Positions 8,758-18,298 of a DNA stretch of 64,000 nt are shown here, piece by piece. The translations under genes were made by a program, and so were the position numbers. The stretch covers positions 1 to 64,000 of the forward strand of contig DATASQ010000033.1 of assembly GCA_036269135.1 (NCBI GenBank). Direction: 5' to 3'. The DNA comes from Palsa-343 sp036269135. Its GTDB lineage: Bacteria > Acidobacteriota > Terriglobia > Terriglobales > Acidobacteriaceae. The notes below the pieces were generated by a model, which had not been told where the DNA came from, did not search any database, and saw only the letters and a list, made by a program, of their open reading frames with translations. Positions within the stretch are counted from its first letter, which is position 1; each line of letters begins with the position of its first letter.

Positions 8758-9161
8758 CGGGCGCAGGAATCCGCTGGGTTCTGGAATCGGTCGTTGTTGC
8801 GCTGCACGACGAGCAACTTGCCGAGCATGGAGGCGCGCCGGGCTTGCGGGACGAGTCCCTCCTGCTCTCGGCGCTTGCTCGTCCTCGCAATCTGGCCGCG
8901 TATGCAACGCCCGATTTGGCCAATCTCGCGGCCGCCTATGCAGTCGGCATCGCCCGGAACCACGCATTTCTCGACGGCAACAAACGAACTGCAATCGTGG
9001 TCGCGGGCGGTGTCTTTTTGTCACTCAACGGCTATCAATTGACCGCACCAAATGAGGACATCGTCCGCGTGATGCTCTCCGTCGCCGACGGCTCCCTCCC
9101 TGAGGATCAAACCGCCGCCTGGTTCCGCCAATGGATCCGCCCCATCGTCGACGCGCTCTGA
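8754..9161 (+). CDS. doc: Doc-type toxin (Fic/Doc family)
   Basis: This is a 135-residue Fic-fold protein of the Doc ('death on curing') type. Members of this family transfer a phosphate from ATP to elongation factor EF-Tu and so halt translation. The Doc motif HAFLDGNKR is intact at residues 70-78, and the compact length matches single-domain Doc proteins. The GTG start overlaps the antitoxin stop, so the two genes are translationally coupled. Known P1 Doc is paired with Phd; here the partner is an AbrB-type antitoxin. The gene ends 12 bp before the convergent mfd gene. Confidence 0.92.
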   Translation: MTGAGIRWVLESVVVALHDEQLAEHGGAPGLRDESLLLSALARPRNLAAYATPDLANLAAAYAVGIARNHAFLDGNKRTAIVVAGGVFLSLNGYQLTAPNEDIVRVMLSVADGSLPEDQTAAWFRQWIRPIVDAL

Positions 9162-9173
9162 GCCCGTGCCCTG

Positions 9174-12100
9174 TTACCGCACTTCCTGCGCCCTGAGCTC
9201 TGAGCCCCGCGCCCTGTCGGCCAGTTCCCCCAGCAGCCCCCGCACCTCGGCCAGCACCTCGTCCGGCTTCACCGCCGCCAGCGGGAACTTCAGCACTCCC
9301 TGCGGCGTGAACTGCGCCCCGCGCTTCGCGTTCTTCGCCACCAGCTTCATCAGCCGCCCCGGATCCACCGCCGCCGACTCCGTGAAGCGCACGTGCAGCT
9401 GTTCCCGCTTCCGATCCACCTGCGCGACCCCGATCCGCTCGCACTCCATGCGCAGCCGCGCCGCCTCCAGCAAATGCGCCACGCTCACCGGCGGCGGACC
9501 GTACCGGTCTTCCAGTTCCGCCCGCACCTCGTCCAGCGCCCGGTCGTTCTCCACGCCCGCGATCCGCTTGTACATCCGCAGCCGCTGGTTCTCCTCGGCG
9601 ATATAGCTCTCGTCGATGCGCAGCGGAATCCCCAAACTCAGCTGCACGGACGGGCGCTCCACCCGCTCCTCGCCCTTCAGCTTGCCCACCGCCTCTTCCA
9701 GCATTGACGTGTACATCTCGAAGCCGACCGCCTCAATGTGCCCGCTCTGTTCGCCCCCCAGCAAATTCCCCGCGCCCCGCAGCTCCAGATCCAGTGCCGC
9801 AATCTTGAACCCCGCGCCCAGATCCGAAAATTCCTTCAGCGCCGCCAGCCGCCGCCGCGCCACCTCAGTCAGCTCCTGCTCCGGCGGAATCAGCAGATAC
9901 GCATACGCTCGCCGGTTCGACCGCCCCACGCGCCCCCGCAGCTGATACAGCTCGCTCAGCCCATGCCGATCTGCCCGGTTCACGATCATCGTGTTGGCCA
10001 GCGGGATATCCAGCCCGTTCTCGATGATCGTCGTCGCCACCAGCACATCGTGCTCATGGTGCATGAACGAAAGCATCACCTTCTCCAGCTCGGTCTCGCC
10101 CATCTGCCCGTGCCCCACCACCACCCGGGCCGTCGGCACCATCTCCTGGATCTTCGCGGCAATCTCGTAAATCGTCTCCACGCGATTGTGGACGAAGTAA
10201 ATCTGCCCGCCCCGCTCCAGCTCTACCTCAATCGCGCTCCGGATCAGCTTCTCGTCGAACTTCGCCACCACCGTCTGAATCGCCATGCGGTCCCGCGGCG
10301 GCGTCTCGATCACGCTCATATCCCGCAGCCCCACCAGCGACATGTGCAGCGTCCGCGGTATCGGCGTCGCCGACATGGCCAGCACATCGATCTCCCGACG
10401 CATCTGCTTCAGCCGCTCCTTGTGCCGAACCCCGAAGCGCTGCTCCTCATCCACCACCAGCAGCCCCAAATCGTGGAACTTGATGTCCTTCGACAGCAGC
10501 CGGTGCGTCCCGATCAAAATGTCCACCCGCCCCGTCTCCACCTGCTCCAGGATCAGCTTCTGTTCCTTCGCCGTGCGGAATCGCGAGATCATCTCCACCG
10601 TGATCGGAAACTGCCTGAACCGGTTCTTGAACGTCTCGAAATGCTGGAAGCTCAGCACCGTCGTCGGCGTCAGCACCGCCACCTGCCGCCCGTCCTGCAC
10701 CGCCTTAAAGGCCGCGCGCATCGCCACTTCGGTTTTTCCGTAGCCCACATCGCCGCACAGCAGCCGATCCATCGGCAGCGTCGATTCCATATCTTTCTTA
10801 ATGTCCGCAATCGCCGACAACTGATCGTCCGTCTCGTTGTAATCGAACGCGTCCTCAAATTCCTTCTGGAACTCGTTGTCCGGCGGAAACGCGTGTCCCT
10901 GCGCCGCCTTCCGCTGCGCGTACAGCTTCAGCAGCTCATCGGCCATGTCCTCCATGGCCTTTTTCACGCGCGCCTTCGTCTTCGCCCACTGCGCGCTGCC
11001 CAGACGATTCAGCACCGGCGCCGGCCCCGCTTCGGTCGACCGGTATTTCTGGATCAAATCCAGCCGCGTCAGCGGCACGTAGAGCCGCGCCCCTTCGGCG
11101 AACTCCAGGATCATGAACTCCAGCGAGAGTCCATCCTGCTCAATCTCCCGCAATCCCTGGTAGCGCGCGATCCCGTGCTCCACGTGCACTACGTAATCGC
11201 CCACCGTCAGATCGCGAAAGTCCGAGACAAACGCCGCCGTCTTTGACTTCTTCGGAGCCGGCCGCGCCGTCACATCCGCTTCATCAAAGAAATCCTGCGC
11301 CCCAAAGATCATCAGCCGCGCCGCCGGCAGGCTCACGCCGCTCGCCAGAGCCGTCCGCACAATCACCGGCGTTCGCAGATCGCCCGCCAGGTAGCTGCTC
11401 TCGTCGTACATCGTCTCGCTGCCCGCATGCTGGATGCGGCTCCCCAGCCGATACGGCAGCTCATACTCTCGCAGCAAACTCGCCAGCCGCTCCACTTCCC
11501 CCTGATTCGGCGCCACCAGCAGCGTCCGCACCTCCTGCTGCATCAGCGTGCGCATCTGCTCCACCAGCGCCGGAATCGATCCGTGGAACCGCAGCGTCGG
11601 CCGCGACGTGAACTCGATCTCCCCCAGCGTCTCGTCCTCGTCCAGAACATCCACCACACCCAGCTGATCGATGTCGATCCCCGCATGCGACTGGAGCCGC
11701 GCCTGCAGCAGCTCCGGCCGCACGTAGATGTCTTCAGGCCGGATCAGCGATCCGATACTCGCCCGCTCGTGCCGCTGCTCGACCTTGTTCCACCACCGGT
11801 CCACCTGGTTCCGAATCATCGCCGGCTCTTCCACAAACAAGCTGGCCTTCGGAAACAGATCCAGCAGCGTTCCCGTCGCTCCGCTCACCCCGGCAAAGAA
11901 CTCCCACCCCGGAAACACGCTCACGCCGCCCGCGGCAATCGCCGCCTCGACCAGCTCCGGATCCTCCGACGCCTCCACGCGCTCCCCGCTCAGCCGCGTA
12001 TGCACCGCCGCCAGCAGTCGCTCCGTCACCGGCGTCTCCGTCAGCGGCAGCAGCCGCGCCTCGTCCAGCGGCGCCGCCGAGCGCTGCGTCTCCGGATCGA

Positions 12101-12752
12101 ACTTCCGGATCGACTCAATCTCATCGCCGAAAAACTCAAATCGCACCGGCCGATCGGCCTCCGGCGAATACACATCGAGAATCCCGCCGCGCCGCGTGAA
12201 CTGCCCCGGCATCTCCACAACGTCGTTGCGCGTGTAGCCGATGCTCGTCAGGTGCGCCAGCAGCGTCTCGACGTCCACTTCCTCGCCGCGCCGCAGAACC
12301 TGCGCCAGCCCCGCATAAAACGGCGCCGGAAACAGCTTCATCGCCGCCGCTTCCACCGGTGCAATCACAATCGAGGCTTCGCCGGTCGCAATCTTCCACA
12401 GCGTCTTGGCTCGCTGCTCCTGAATATCGGGGTGCGGCGACAGATTCTCAAACGGAAGCACGTCGTGCGCCGGCAGCAGCAGAACCCGCTCCGGAGCCAG
12501 TGCACCCGTCAGCTCGCAGCCCGTCCGCACCGCCAGCAAAGCCGCGTCGGCCGCCTTGTTATCGGCCACAACCAGCACCACCGGCACGCCCGCGGCCCGC
12601 GCAAATAAAGGAATGTAGAGTGCCCGTGCCGTCGATGTCAGTCCGGATACACGACGGCGCCCACGGGCAAGGGCCAGGTGCCTTCTTGCCTGTTCAAATG
12701 CGGGGGAGTGCTCCAGATCCGCCAGCAACTCGCGGACAAAGGGGAGGATCAT
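9174..12752 (-). CDS. mfd: Transcription-repair coupling factor Mfd
   Basis: This is an ATP-dependent DNA translocase of 1192 residues that removes RNA polymerase stalled at lesions and recruits UvrA. The N-terminal UvrB-like module (residues about 1-300), the CarD-like RNA-polymerase-interaction domain (DYVVHVEHGIARYQG near 520), the RecG-like helicase with Walker A GDVGYGKT (about 665) and DEEQ box (about 766), and the C-terminal regulatory domain are all present and full length. The ATG at 12752 (MILPFVRELLADLE) is well placed. It is a core gene lying between the toxin-antitoxin pair and an orphan permease. Confidence 0.98.
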   Translation of the reverse strand: MILPFVRELLADLEHSPAFEQARRHLALARGRRRVSGLTSTARALYIPLFARAAGVPVVLVVADNKAADAALLAVRTGCELTGALAPERVLLLPAHDVLPFENLSPHPDIQEQRAKTLWKIATGEASIVIAPVEAAAMKLFPAPFYAGLAQVLRRGEEVDVETLLAHLTSIGYTRNDVVEMPGQFTRRGGILDVYSPEADRPVRFEFFGDEIESIRKFDPETQRSAAPLDEARLLPLTETPVTERLLAAVHTRLSGERVEASEDPELVEAAIAAGGVSVFPGWEFFAGVSGATGTLLDLFPKASLFVEEPAMIRNQVDRWWNKVEQRHERASIGSLIRPEDIYVRPELLQARLQSHAGIDIDQLGVVDVLDEDETLGEIEFTSRPTLRFHGSIPALVEQMRTLMQQEVRTLLVAPNQGEVERLASLLREYELPYRLGSRIQHAGSETMYDESSYLAGDLRTPVIVRTALASGVSLPAARLMIFGAQDFFDEADVTARPAPKKSKTAAFVSDFRDLTVGDYVVHVEHGIARYQGLREIEQDGLSLEFMILEFAEGARLYVPLTRLDLIQKYRSTEAGPAPVLNRLGSAQWAKTKARVKKAMEDMADELLKLYAQRKAAQGHAFPPDNEFQKEFEDAFDYNETDDQLSAIADIKKDMESTLPMDRLLCGDVGYGKTEVAMRAAFKAVQDGRQVAVLTPTTVLSFQHFETFKNRFRQFPITVEMISRFRTAKEQKLILEQVETGRVDILIGTHRLLSKDIKFHDLGLLVVDEEQRFGVRHKERLKQMRREIDVLAMSATPIPRTLHMSLVGLRDMSVIETPPRDRMAIQTVVAKFDEKLIRSAIEVELERGGQIYFVHNRVETIYEIAAKIQEMVPTARVVVGHGQMGETELEKVMLSFMHHEHDVLVATTIIENGLDIPLANTMIVNRADRHGLSELYQLRGRVGRSNRRAYAYLLIPPEQELTEVARRRLAALKEFSDLGAGFKIAALDLELRGAGNLLGGEQSGHIEAVGFEMYTSMLEEAVGKLKGEERVERPSVQLSLGIPLRIDESYIAEENQRLRMYKRIAGVENDRALDEVRAELEDRYGPPPVSVAHLLEAARLRMECERIGVAQVDRKREQLHVRFTESAAVDPGRLMKLVAKNAKRGAQFTPQGVLKFPLAAVKPDEVLAEVRGLLGELADRARGSELRAQEVR

Positions 12753-12805
12753 CCTGCTCTCAGTTTACCCCGCGTCCCTCTCATCTCAGCAAAGCCGCCA
12801 GAGGG

Positions 12806-12825
12806 CGCGAGTGTCTCGCGTTTTT
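12806..12825 (+). terminator. Terminator-like hairpin in + orientation
   Basis: CGCGAG (12806-12811), loop tgt, CTCGCG (12815-12820), then TTTTT. The structure is a textbook small intrinsic terminator for + strand transcripts, yet both flanking genes (mfd and the permease) are on the minus strand. It may stop antisense or read-through transcription, or be coincidental. Confidence 0.35.
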
Positions 12826-12892
12826 CTCGACGCCTCTCTTCGCTCGTAATTCCCGCTTGCCCGTTCTCTGTTTCCGGTTGTCAGCCCGGTTG

Positions 12893-15586
12893 TCAGCTGG
12901 TTCGCAGCGCCACCATCGGATCGATCCGCGACGCTCGTCGCGCCGGCAGATACCCGGCCAGCGCTGCTATGGCCAGCAGCAGCACAATCATGCCCGCATA
13001 GGTCAGCAGATCCGTGGGCTCGGTGCCATATAACAACGACGCTATCGCGCGCGCCGTCAGAAACGATACCGCGGTGCCGGCAACCATACCGAGGAGTACC
13101 AGCCGCAAGGTCCTTCCCAGCACCGCGCGCTGCACTCGCCCCCGACTCGCCCCCAGCGCCATGCGAATCCCGATCTCCTGCGTCTGGCGCGTCACCGAAT
13201 ACGCGATCACGCCATAAATTCCCAGCGCCGCCAGCAGCAGCCCCAGCCCGGCAAAGATCCCTACCAACAGCACGAAGAACCGCCGCGGCGAAACCGAATG
13301 ATCCACGAACGACCGCAGCGGTCGAAACTCCGTGGCCGGCTGCCCCGGATTCATCACCCGCAGCACGTGCAGCACACTCGCTGCCAGCATCTGCGGAGGC
13401 AGTTGCGTCCGCACCACCAGTTCAGCGCCGACCGGGTCCGCCTGCGTCATCGGCAAATACGCCTCGGGCCCGTCCGAGCCGCCCTCCACGCTCGTGTCCC
13501 GCACATCGTCCACCACGCCAACCACTCGCGGTGGCTTGTTGCACGGACCGATATCGGCCAATCGGCCCAGCGGGTCTTCCCCGGGCCACAGCCGCTTCAC
13601 CGCCGCTTCGTTCAGGATCACCACGCACGCATCCTTTGCCCCGTCCGACCACGCAAAATCCCGCCCGCCGCGCAGCGTCATCCCCATCGCTGCCAGATAG
13701 CCCGGCGTCACGATCTGCACCAGTGCATCCGGGCACTTCTGCTTACTGCAGTCCATCCCTGGTACCGACAAACCCCAGCTGCGGTTCTGATCCAGCGGCA
13801 GCATATCCGTCACGCCCGCCGCTTCAATCCCCGGGATCGCGGTCACTCGGTGCAGCATGTTTTCGAAGACCTCCCCACGCAGCGCCGCATCCGGCTTTCC
13901 ATCTTTCCCGGTATCGTCATAGTCCACGTTCATGGCCGCTGCCCGATCCGGCTGGAATCCCAGATTGATATCCAGCACCTTCAGGAAGCTGCGCAGCAAC
14001 AGCCCCGCGCCCACCAGCAGCACGCAGGCCAGAGCCACCTCGCTGATCACCAGCGCTGAGCGCATCGCCTCATGCCGCCGCCCCGCGCTCGCCCCATGCC
14101 CGCTGTCCTTCAGCGCCTCCTGGATATGTTTGCCTGCCATGCGCAGCGCAGGAGCCGTCCCGAACAGCATTGCCGCCGCTGTCGCAATCAGCACCGTCCA
14201 CGCCACGGCGGAGCCGTCCACGCGCACGTCCGCCAGCAGAGGCAACGCAATTGAGCTCGCCCGTGCCAGATACGCCGTGATCCCCACAGCCAGGCCCATC
14301 CCCAGCAACGCCCCGGCCCCCGAGAGCAGCAGGCTCTCGGTCATCATCTGCCGCACGATCCGCGCCCGCCCCGCGCCCAGCGCGCTGCGCATCGCGAACT
14401 CCTTGCTGCGCGCCGCCGATCGCGCCAGCAGCAGATTCGACAAATTCACGCAGACAATCAGCAAAATCAGCCCCACCGCCCACCACAGCAGTTCCAGCGA
14501 CTGCCGCAGGCTCCCGCTCACATGCTCCTTCAGCGGCTGCAGCCACGCTTTATATCCTTTGCCATAGTTCGGATGACTGTTGCTGAAATAGAAATCCGGA
14601 AACAGCCTTTCTGCTTCGTCGCGTGCCTGGGCCACCGTCACTCCCGGTTTCATCCTTCCAACAATCAGGAACACGTTGCCCCAGTTGCGCATGACATCGT
14701 TAATCGCCGGCAGAAAGGCATCCACCTGTGTCCCCGGCGCAAACACCGAACCGAAATCGAACCCGCGCGGCAGCACGCCCACCACCAGCGTCGGCGTGTT
14801 GTTCAGCTCGACCGCCTGTCCCACAATCGAGCGGTCGCCGTGAAACTGCGTTTGCCAGAAGTAATAGCTCAACAACACCGCCGGACGGCCGTTCTGTCGC
14901 GTCTCTTCCGGAGAAAATAGCCGCCCCAGATAGGGCCGCACGCCCAGAACCTGAAAGAAATTCCCCTCCGTCACCACGCCGGTCAGGGGCACCGGCTCAC
15001 CATGGCCGGTGAGCTTATAGCCGCCCCCGCCGAAGAAGGGGAAGTACGCCGTTATGCCTTGCATCGTTTGCGCACGCTGCTGGTAATCCTCCAGCGCATC
15101 GACGGAGTACGTCACGCACGACATCCCGCAGGCCTGCGGCGGCCCTTGCACCCACACCAGCCGCTGCGCCTCCGGAAAAGGCAGCGGCCGCAGCAGCAGC
15201 GTGTTCACCACGCTGAACACTGCCACGTTCGCTCCAATCCCCAGCGCCAGAATCAGCACCGCGACCACCGTGAACCCTGCATCCCGCCGCAGCGTCCGCG
15301 CCGTGAACCGCAGATCCTGCCCGAGGACATCCAGGACCGGCAACCCGCGGGCCGCTCTCTGTTCCTCACGCGCCCGCTGCACGCCGCCAAATCGCACCAT
15401 CGCCCGCCTCCGCGCCTCCTCAGGCGTCATTCCGCTCCGCACGTTCTCCTCAATCGCCATCTCCAGATGCGCAGCCATCTCCGCATCGAGCTCGGCATCC
15501 ATGGGCCCCTTGTGAAAGAACGCCCGCACCCGCTCCCACCCGCGCCGCATCACCCCACTCGTCATCGCACCATCCTCCGCCAACAC
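12893..15586 (-). CDS. Orphan MacB/FtsX-type ABC permease (ADOP family)
   Basis: This is an 897-residue inner-membrane protein of the acidobacterial duplicated orphan permease type. A short soluble N-terminus with a conserved helical motif (MDAELDAEMAAHLEMAIEENVRSGM) precedes two tandem MacB periplasmic core plus FtsX units. Each unit begins with a hydrophobic segment (VAVLILALGIGANVAVFSVVNTLLL near residue 115 in the first) and carries FtsX helices (about 375-490 and 785-890). No ATP-binding subunit gene is adjacent, which is normal for this family, and no PadR regulator is adjacent here either. Export of a peptide, lipid or drug is possible but unknown. An alternative ATG seven codons later (15565) is plausible. 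Confidence 0.9.
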   Translation of the reverse strand: MLAEDGAMTSGVMRRGWERVRAFFHKGPMDAELDAEMAAHLEMAIEENVRSGMTPEEARRRAMVRFGGVQRAREEQRAARGLPVLDVLGQDLRFTARTLRRDAGFTVVAVLILALGIGANVAVFSVVNTLLLRPLPFPEAQRLVWVQGPPQACGMSCVTYSVDALEDYQQRAQTMQGITAYFPFFGGGGYKLTGHGEPVPLTGVVTEGNFFQVLGVRPYLGRLFSPEETRQNGRPAVLLSYYFWQTQFHGDRSIVGQAVELNNTPTLVVGVLPRGFDFGSVFAPGTQVDAFLPAINDVMRNWGNVFLIVGRMKPGVTVAQARDEAERLFPDFYFSNSHPNYGKGYKAWLQPLKEHVSGSLRQSLELLWWAVGLILLIVCVNLSNLLLARSAARSKEFAMRSALGAGRARIVRQMMTESLLLSGAGALLGMGLAVGITAYLARASSIALPLLADVRVDGSAVAWTVLIATAAAMLFGTAPALRMAGKHIQEALKDSGHGASAGRRHEAMRSALVISEVALACVLLVGAGLLLRSFLKVLDINLGFQPDRAAAMNVDYDDTGKDGKPDAALRGEVFENMLHRVTAIPGIEAAGVTDMLPLDQNRSWGLSVPGMDCSKQKCPDALVQIVTPGYLAAMGMTLRGGRDFAWSDGAKDACVVILNEAAVKRLWPGEDPLGRLADIGPCNKPPRVVGVVDDVRDTSVEGGSDGPEAYLPMTQADPVGAELVVRTQLPPQMLAASVLHVLRVMNPGQPATEFRPLRSFVDHSVSPRRFFVLLVGIFAGLGLLLAALGIYGVIAYSVTRQTQEIGIRMALGASRGRVQRAVLGRTLRLVLLGMVAGTAVSFLTARAIASLLYGTEPTDLLTYAGMIVLLLAIAALAGYLPARRASRIDPMVALRTS

Positions 15587-16073
15587 CGGCTCCCAGCTCC
15601 CAGCTATTCCCTATTCCCCATTCCCTATTCTTCTCCTGTGTTACGACCACAGAAGTATCCCACAAAACCTGTGGCAATGCCACACGAGCATGAGGGTTCG
15701 ATGGGCGAGGCAGCGGAGAGCGCCTCCGTACTCTTGTTCCCCTTTTCGAGCAATGCTTACGCTCAAAAAGGAAAGCTCTGTCCCGCGCCTCGCGCGAACA
15801 GAGCTTTTTCCCTTGCAGGTCCGACCCCTCGCTGGTACGAGTGTCCGCTCTTTGAAAATCGCCGCCCGCGCCGTTCCTGCCGTGACTTCTTCCGGCAGCC
15901 GCGAAATCTCCGCCTCCGGCAAGTAAAATCGTAAGGAGCTTCCTCGAAGTATGCGTCCGTCTGGTAAATGAGCCGATGAGGCTCCTGACCAAAGTGCAGG
16001 TGGCAGAATCCAGGCCACATAACCAATGCATCGAATTCACTTTTCTTCCGAAGCCGCATCCTGGAACTGAAGC
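15587..16073. other. Intergenic region with two hairpins, possible small RNA
   Basis: This 487-bp interval separates the permease gene (minus) from folC (plus). No convincing protein gene is seen. It contains a mismatch-tolerant hairpin at about 15751-15771 (CCTTTTCGAGC against GCTCAAAAAGG) followed at once by the strong terminator hairpin at 15772-15809. Two adjacent stable hairpins ending in a U-run could be the 3' end of a small RNA transcribed from about 15650, or simply a bidirectional terminator. The stretch from 15940 to 16073 presumably holds the folC promoter, but no clear -35/-10 pair was found. Confidence 0.35.
15772..15809 (+). terminator. Intrinsic terminator, possibly bidirectional
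   Basis: AAAGCTCTGT (15772-15781) pairs perfectly with ACAGAGCTTT (15798-15807) around a 16-nt loop, and five T residues end the + strand copy. The minus strand copy is followed by TTCCTTTTTG, so it could also act in that direction. No coding gene ends just upstream on either strand, which is why a short non-coding transcript is considered. Confidence 0.6.
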
Positions 16074-17426
16074 ATGTCCTACGCTGCCGCCCTCGACCGC
16101 CTGCACACCCGAACCGCTGAACTCCACGTCGCTCCCGGCCAGACCCGCCACAAGTTCCGCCTTGAGGAGATGCAGACCCTCGTCGCCGCCCTCGGTCAGC
16201 CCCAGCAGCGCTTCCGCTCCGTCCTAATCGCAGGAACCAACGGCAAAGGCTCCGCCTCGGCCACGCTCTCTTCGATCCTCCTGGCTGCCGGCTATCGCTC
16301 CGGCCTCTACACCTCGCCGCATCTGGACCGCGTCAACGAGCGCATTCGCATCGCCGGCACGCCGATCTCCGACGCCGACTTCGCCCGCCACTACTTCCGC
16401 GTGGACGATTGCGCCGGCCAGCTCGTCAGCGAAGGCAAGCTGCCCGCCCCTCCCAGCTTCTTTGAGACCCTGACCGCCCTCGCCTTCTCCGCCTTCGCCG
16501 AAGCCGGGATCGACCTCGCCGTTCTCGAAGTCGGCATGGGCGGCCGCCTCGACGCAACCAACGTCGTCGATCCGCTCCTCTCCGTGATTACCGACATCTC
16601 GCTCGATCACATGGAGTGGCTCGGCCACACCATCCCCGAGATCGCCCGCGAGAAGGCCGGCATCCTCCGTCCCAACGGCACGCTCGTCACCTTGCCGCAG
16701 CACCCCGAGGCTAACCAGGCCATCGGCGAAGTCGCCGTCGCTCTGAACGTCCGCGGTGTGAATGCGGCCGAGTATGTCCCGGCCTTCGCCGGACCCGTCG
16801 AAAACTCGGCCCTGCGCAATCGCTATCCAGTGACCGTTCTGGGCGAAGCGATCGAGGTCGACTCTCCGCTCGCCGGAGCCCACCAGCGCCGCAACATCGC
16901 CCTCGCCATCGCCGCCGCCGTCGAGCTGACCCAACACCACGGCTTCAGCATCACGCCTGCGCACATCGAATTGGGAATCCGGCAGACGCGCTGGCCAGGC
17001 CGTCTGGAGCGCATCGCCATCCCGGGCAAAGCCGAACTCCTCCTCGATGTCGCGCACAATCCCGCCGGCGCCTGGGCGCTGCGCGCGGCGCTCTCCTCTC
17101 TGGACGACGAGCCGACGCACCGCAAAGTCCTGGTCTTTGGCTGCATGCAGGACAAGGCTTACGAAGAAATGGCGCAGATCCTCTTCCCGCTGTTCGACCT
17201 CGTCGTCGCCACATCGGTAGCCTCGCCGCGCTCCGCCACCGTGGAGGAAATTCTGGCCGCAGCCGATAAAACCGGCACACCGGCGATCGCAGCGCACGAT
17301 GGCCGCGAGTCTCTCGAAAAGGCCTGGGCGGCAACCACCGCGAAGGACCGGATCGTCGTCGCCGGCTCTGTTTATCTGGTCGGCGAAGTGCGGCCGCTGC
17401 TTGTGCCAGCGGAGACGACGCCATGA
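16074..17426 (+). CDS. folC: Folylpolyglutamate synthase / dihydrofolate synthase
   Basis: This is a 450-residue ATP-dependent Mur-ligase-family enzyme that adds glutamate to dihydropteroate and to reduced folates. The P-loop is AGTNGKGSASATL near residue 53. The following SPHLDRVNERIRI motif and the DHMEWLG and KAGI elements (about 178-200) are typical. The C-terminal Mur ligase domain (LLLDVAHNPAGAWAL) is complete. Its TGA overlaps the ATG of the acyltransferase gene, indicating translational coupling in a folC-plsC-amidotransferase run. The DNA here changes from C-rich to G-rich on the + strand toward its 3' end. Confidence 0.97.
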   Translation: MSYAAALDRLHTRTAELHVAPGQTRHKFRLEEMQTLVAALGQPQQRFRSVLIAGTNGKGSASATLSSILLAAGYRSGLYTSPHLDRVNERIRIAGTPISDADFARHYFRVDDCAGQLVSEGKLPAPPSFFETLTALAFSAFAEAGIDLAVLEVGMGGRLDATNVVDPLLSVITDISLDHMEWLGHTIPEIAREKAGILRPNGTLVTLPQHPEANQAIGEVAVALNVRGVNAAEYVPAFAGPVENSALRNRYPVTVLGEAIEVDSPLAGAHQRRNIALAIAAAVELTQHHGFSITPAHIELGIRQTRWPGRLERIAIPGKAELLLDVAHNPAGAWALRAALSSLDDEPTHRKVLVFGCMQDKAYEEMAQILFPLFDLVVATSVASPRSATVEEILAAADKTGTPAIAAHDGRESLEKAWAATTAKDRIVVAGSVYLVGEVRPLLVPAETTP

Positions 17427-18298
17427 AGCCCCTCGGTCCAAGACCGAATCCGCTCCCCCTCGGGGAGCGCCTGATGAGCTCCATCGTGCGAGCGCCTCAG
17501 TTCTTTCTGGCGACGGGTTTCTATGGCAGCCTCGCTTTGCTGGCATCCTTCTTTGAGAAGGACGGCCGCCGCCAGCACCGGATCGCGCAATCCTGGGCGC
17601 GCGCGTGCGTGACCATCAGCGGGACGAAGGTGACGGTGCTCCATCCCGAACGCCTGAAGGCGCAGCCGGCCGTCTACGTCTCCAATCACTTGTCTTATAT
17701 GGATACGCCGGTGATCTTCAGCTCGCTGCCTTTCCAGTTCCGGATCGTGGCGCGGCACGATCTTTGGAGCCTCCCCTTCATCGGGTGGTGGCTGCGGCGC
17801 TCGGGCCAGGTTCCGGTAGACGTGGCGAATCCCCGGGCCTCGATCGCCAGCCTGGTAAGCGCGGTGCGGACGCTGCGGAGCGGCATGCCGCTGTTCATCT
17901 TTCCCGAGGGCGGCCGCACAGAGACGGGACATCCGGCGAAGTTTCTGAACGGACCGGCCTTCATGGCCATTCGTGCCCAACTGCCGCTGATCCCCATGGC
18001 ACTGATCGGAACCCATGAGCTGCTGCCGATCCACGCGAGCGAGTTTCATCCGGTGCCGGTCACGCTGGTGGTCGGCGAGCCGATGGAAACCAAAGGCTTA
18101 ACCATGAAGCAGGTGGACGCCGTGACCGCGGAACTGGAGGAACGGATCGCCGCGCTGTATTATGAGCACTCCTGGCGAAAACGGCCGGCGATTGCGGACG
18201 CGCTGGAGCGAAATGCGAACGGCGGCAGCGAGTGGGCGGAGTTGACGGTTTCGCCGGACCTTGCGAATGATCGTAGTGAGAGGGCGCAGAAACCATGA
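17423..18298 (+). CDS. plsC: 1-acylglycerol-3-phosphate O-acyltransferase family protein
   Basis: This is a 291-residue membrane-associated acyltransferase likely making phosphatidic acid from lysophosphatidic acid in phospholipid synthesis. Motif I is NHLSYMD (His and Asp catalytic, near residue 88), motif III is FPEGGRTETG (about 160) and the motif IV-like PMALIGTHE follows. An N-terminal hydrophobic stretch (FFLATGFYGSLALLASFF) would anchor it in the membrane. The gene overlaps folC upstream by 4 bp and the amidotransferase gene downstream by 4 bp. Confidence 0.93.
   Translation: MKPLGPRPNPLPLGERLMSSIVRAPQFFLATGFYGSLALLASFFEKDGRRQHRIAQSWARACVTISGTKVTVLHPERLKAQPAVYVSNHLSYMDTPVIFSSLPFQFRIVARHDLWSLPFIGWWLRRSGQVPVDVANPRASIASLVSAVRTLRSGMPLFIFPEGGRTETGHPAKFLNGPAFMAIRAQLPLIPMALIGTHELLPIHASEFHPVPVTLVVGEPMETKGLTMKQVDAVTAELEERIAALYYEHSWRKRPAIADALERNANGGSEWAELTVSPDLANDRSERAQKP

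Noticed and set aside
9738..11246. Open frame of 502 codons on + strand inside mfd
   Set aside because: It lies wholly antisense to the recognised Mfd protein and is composed mainly of Arg, His, Pro and Leu, the usual result of a GC-rich gene read on the opposite strand.
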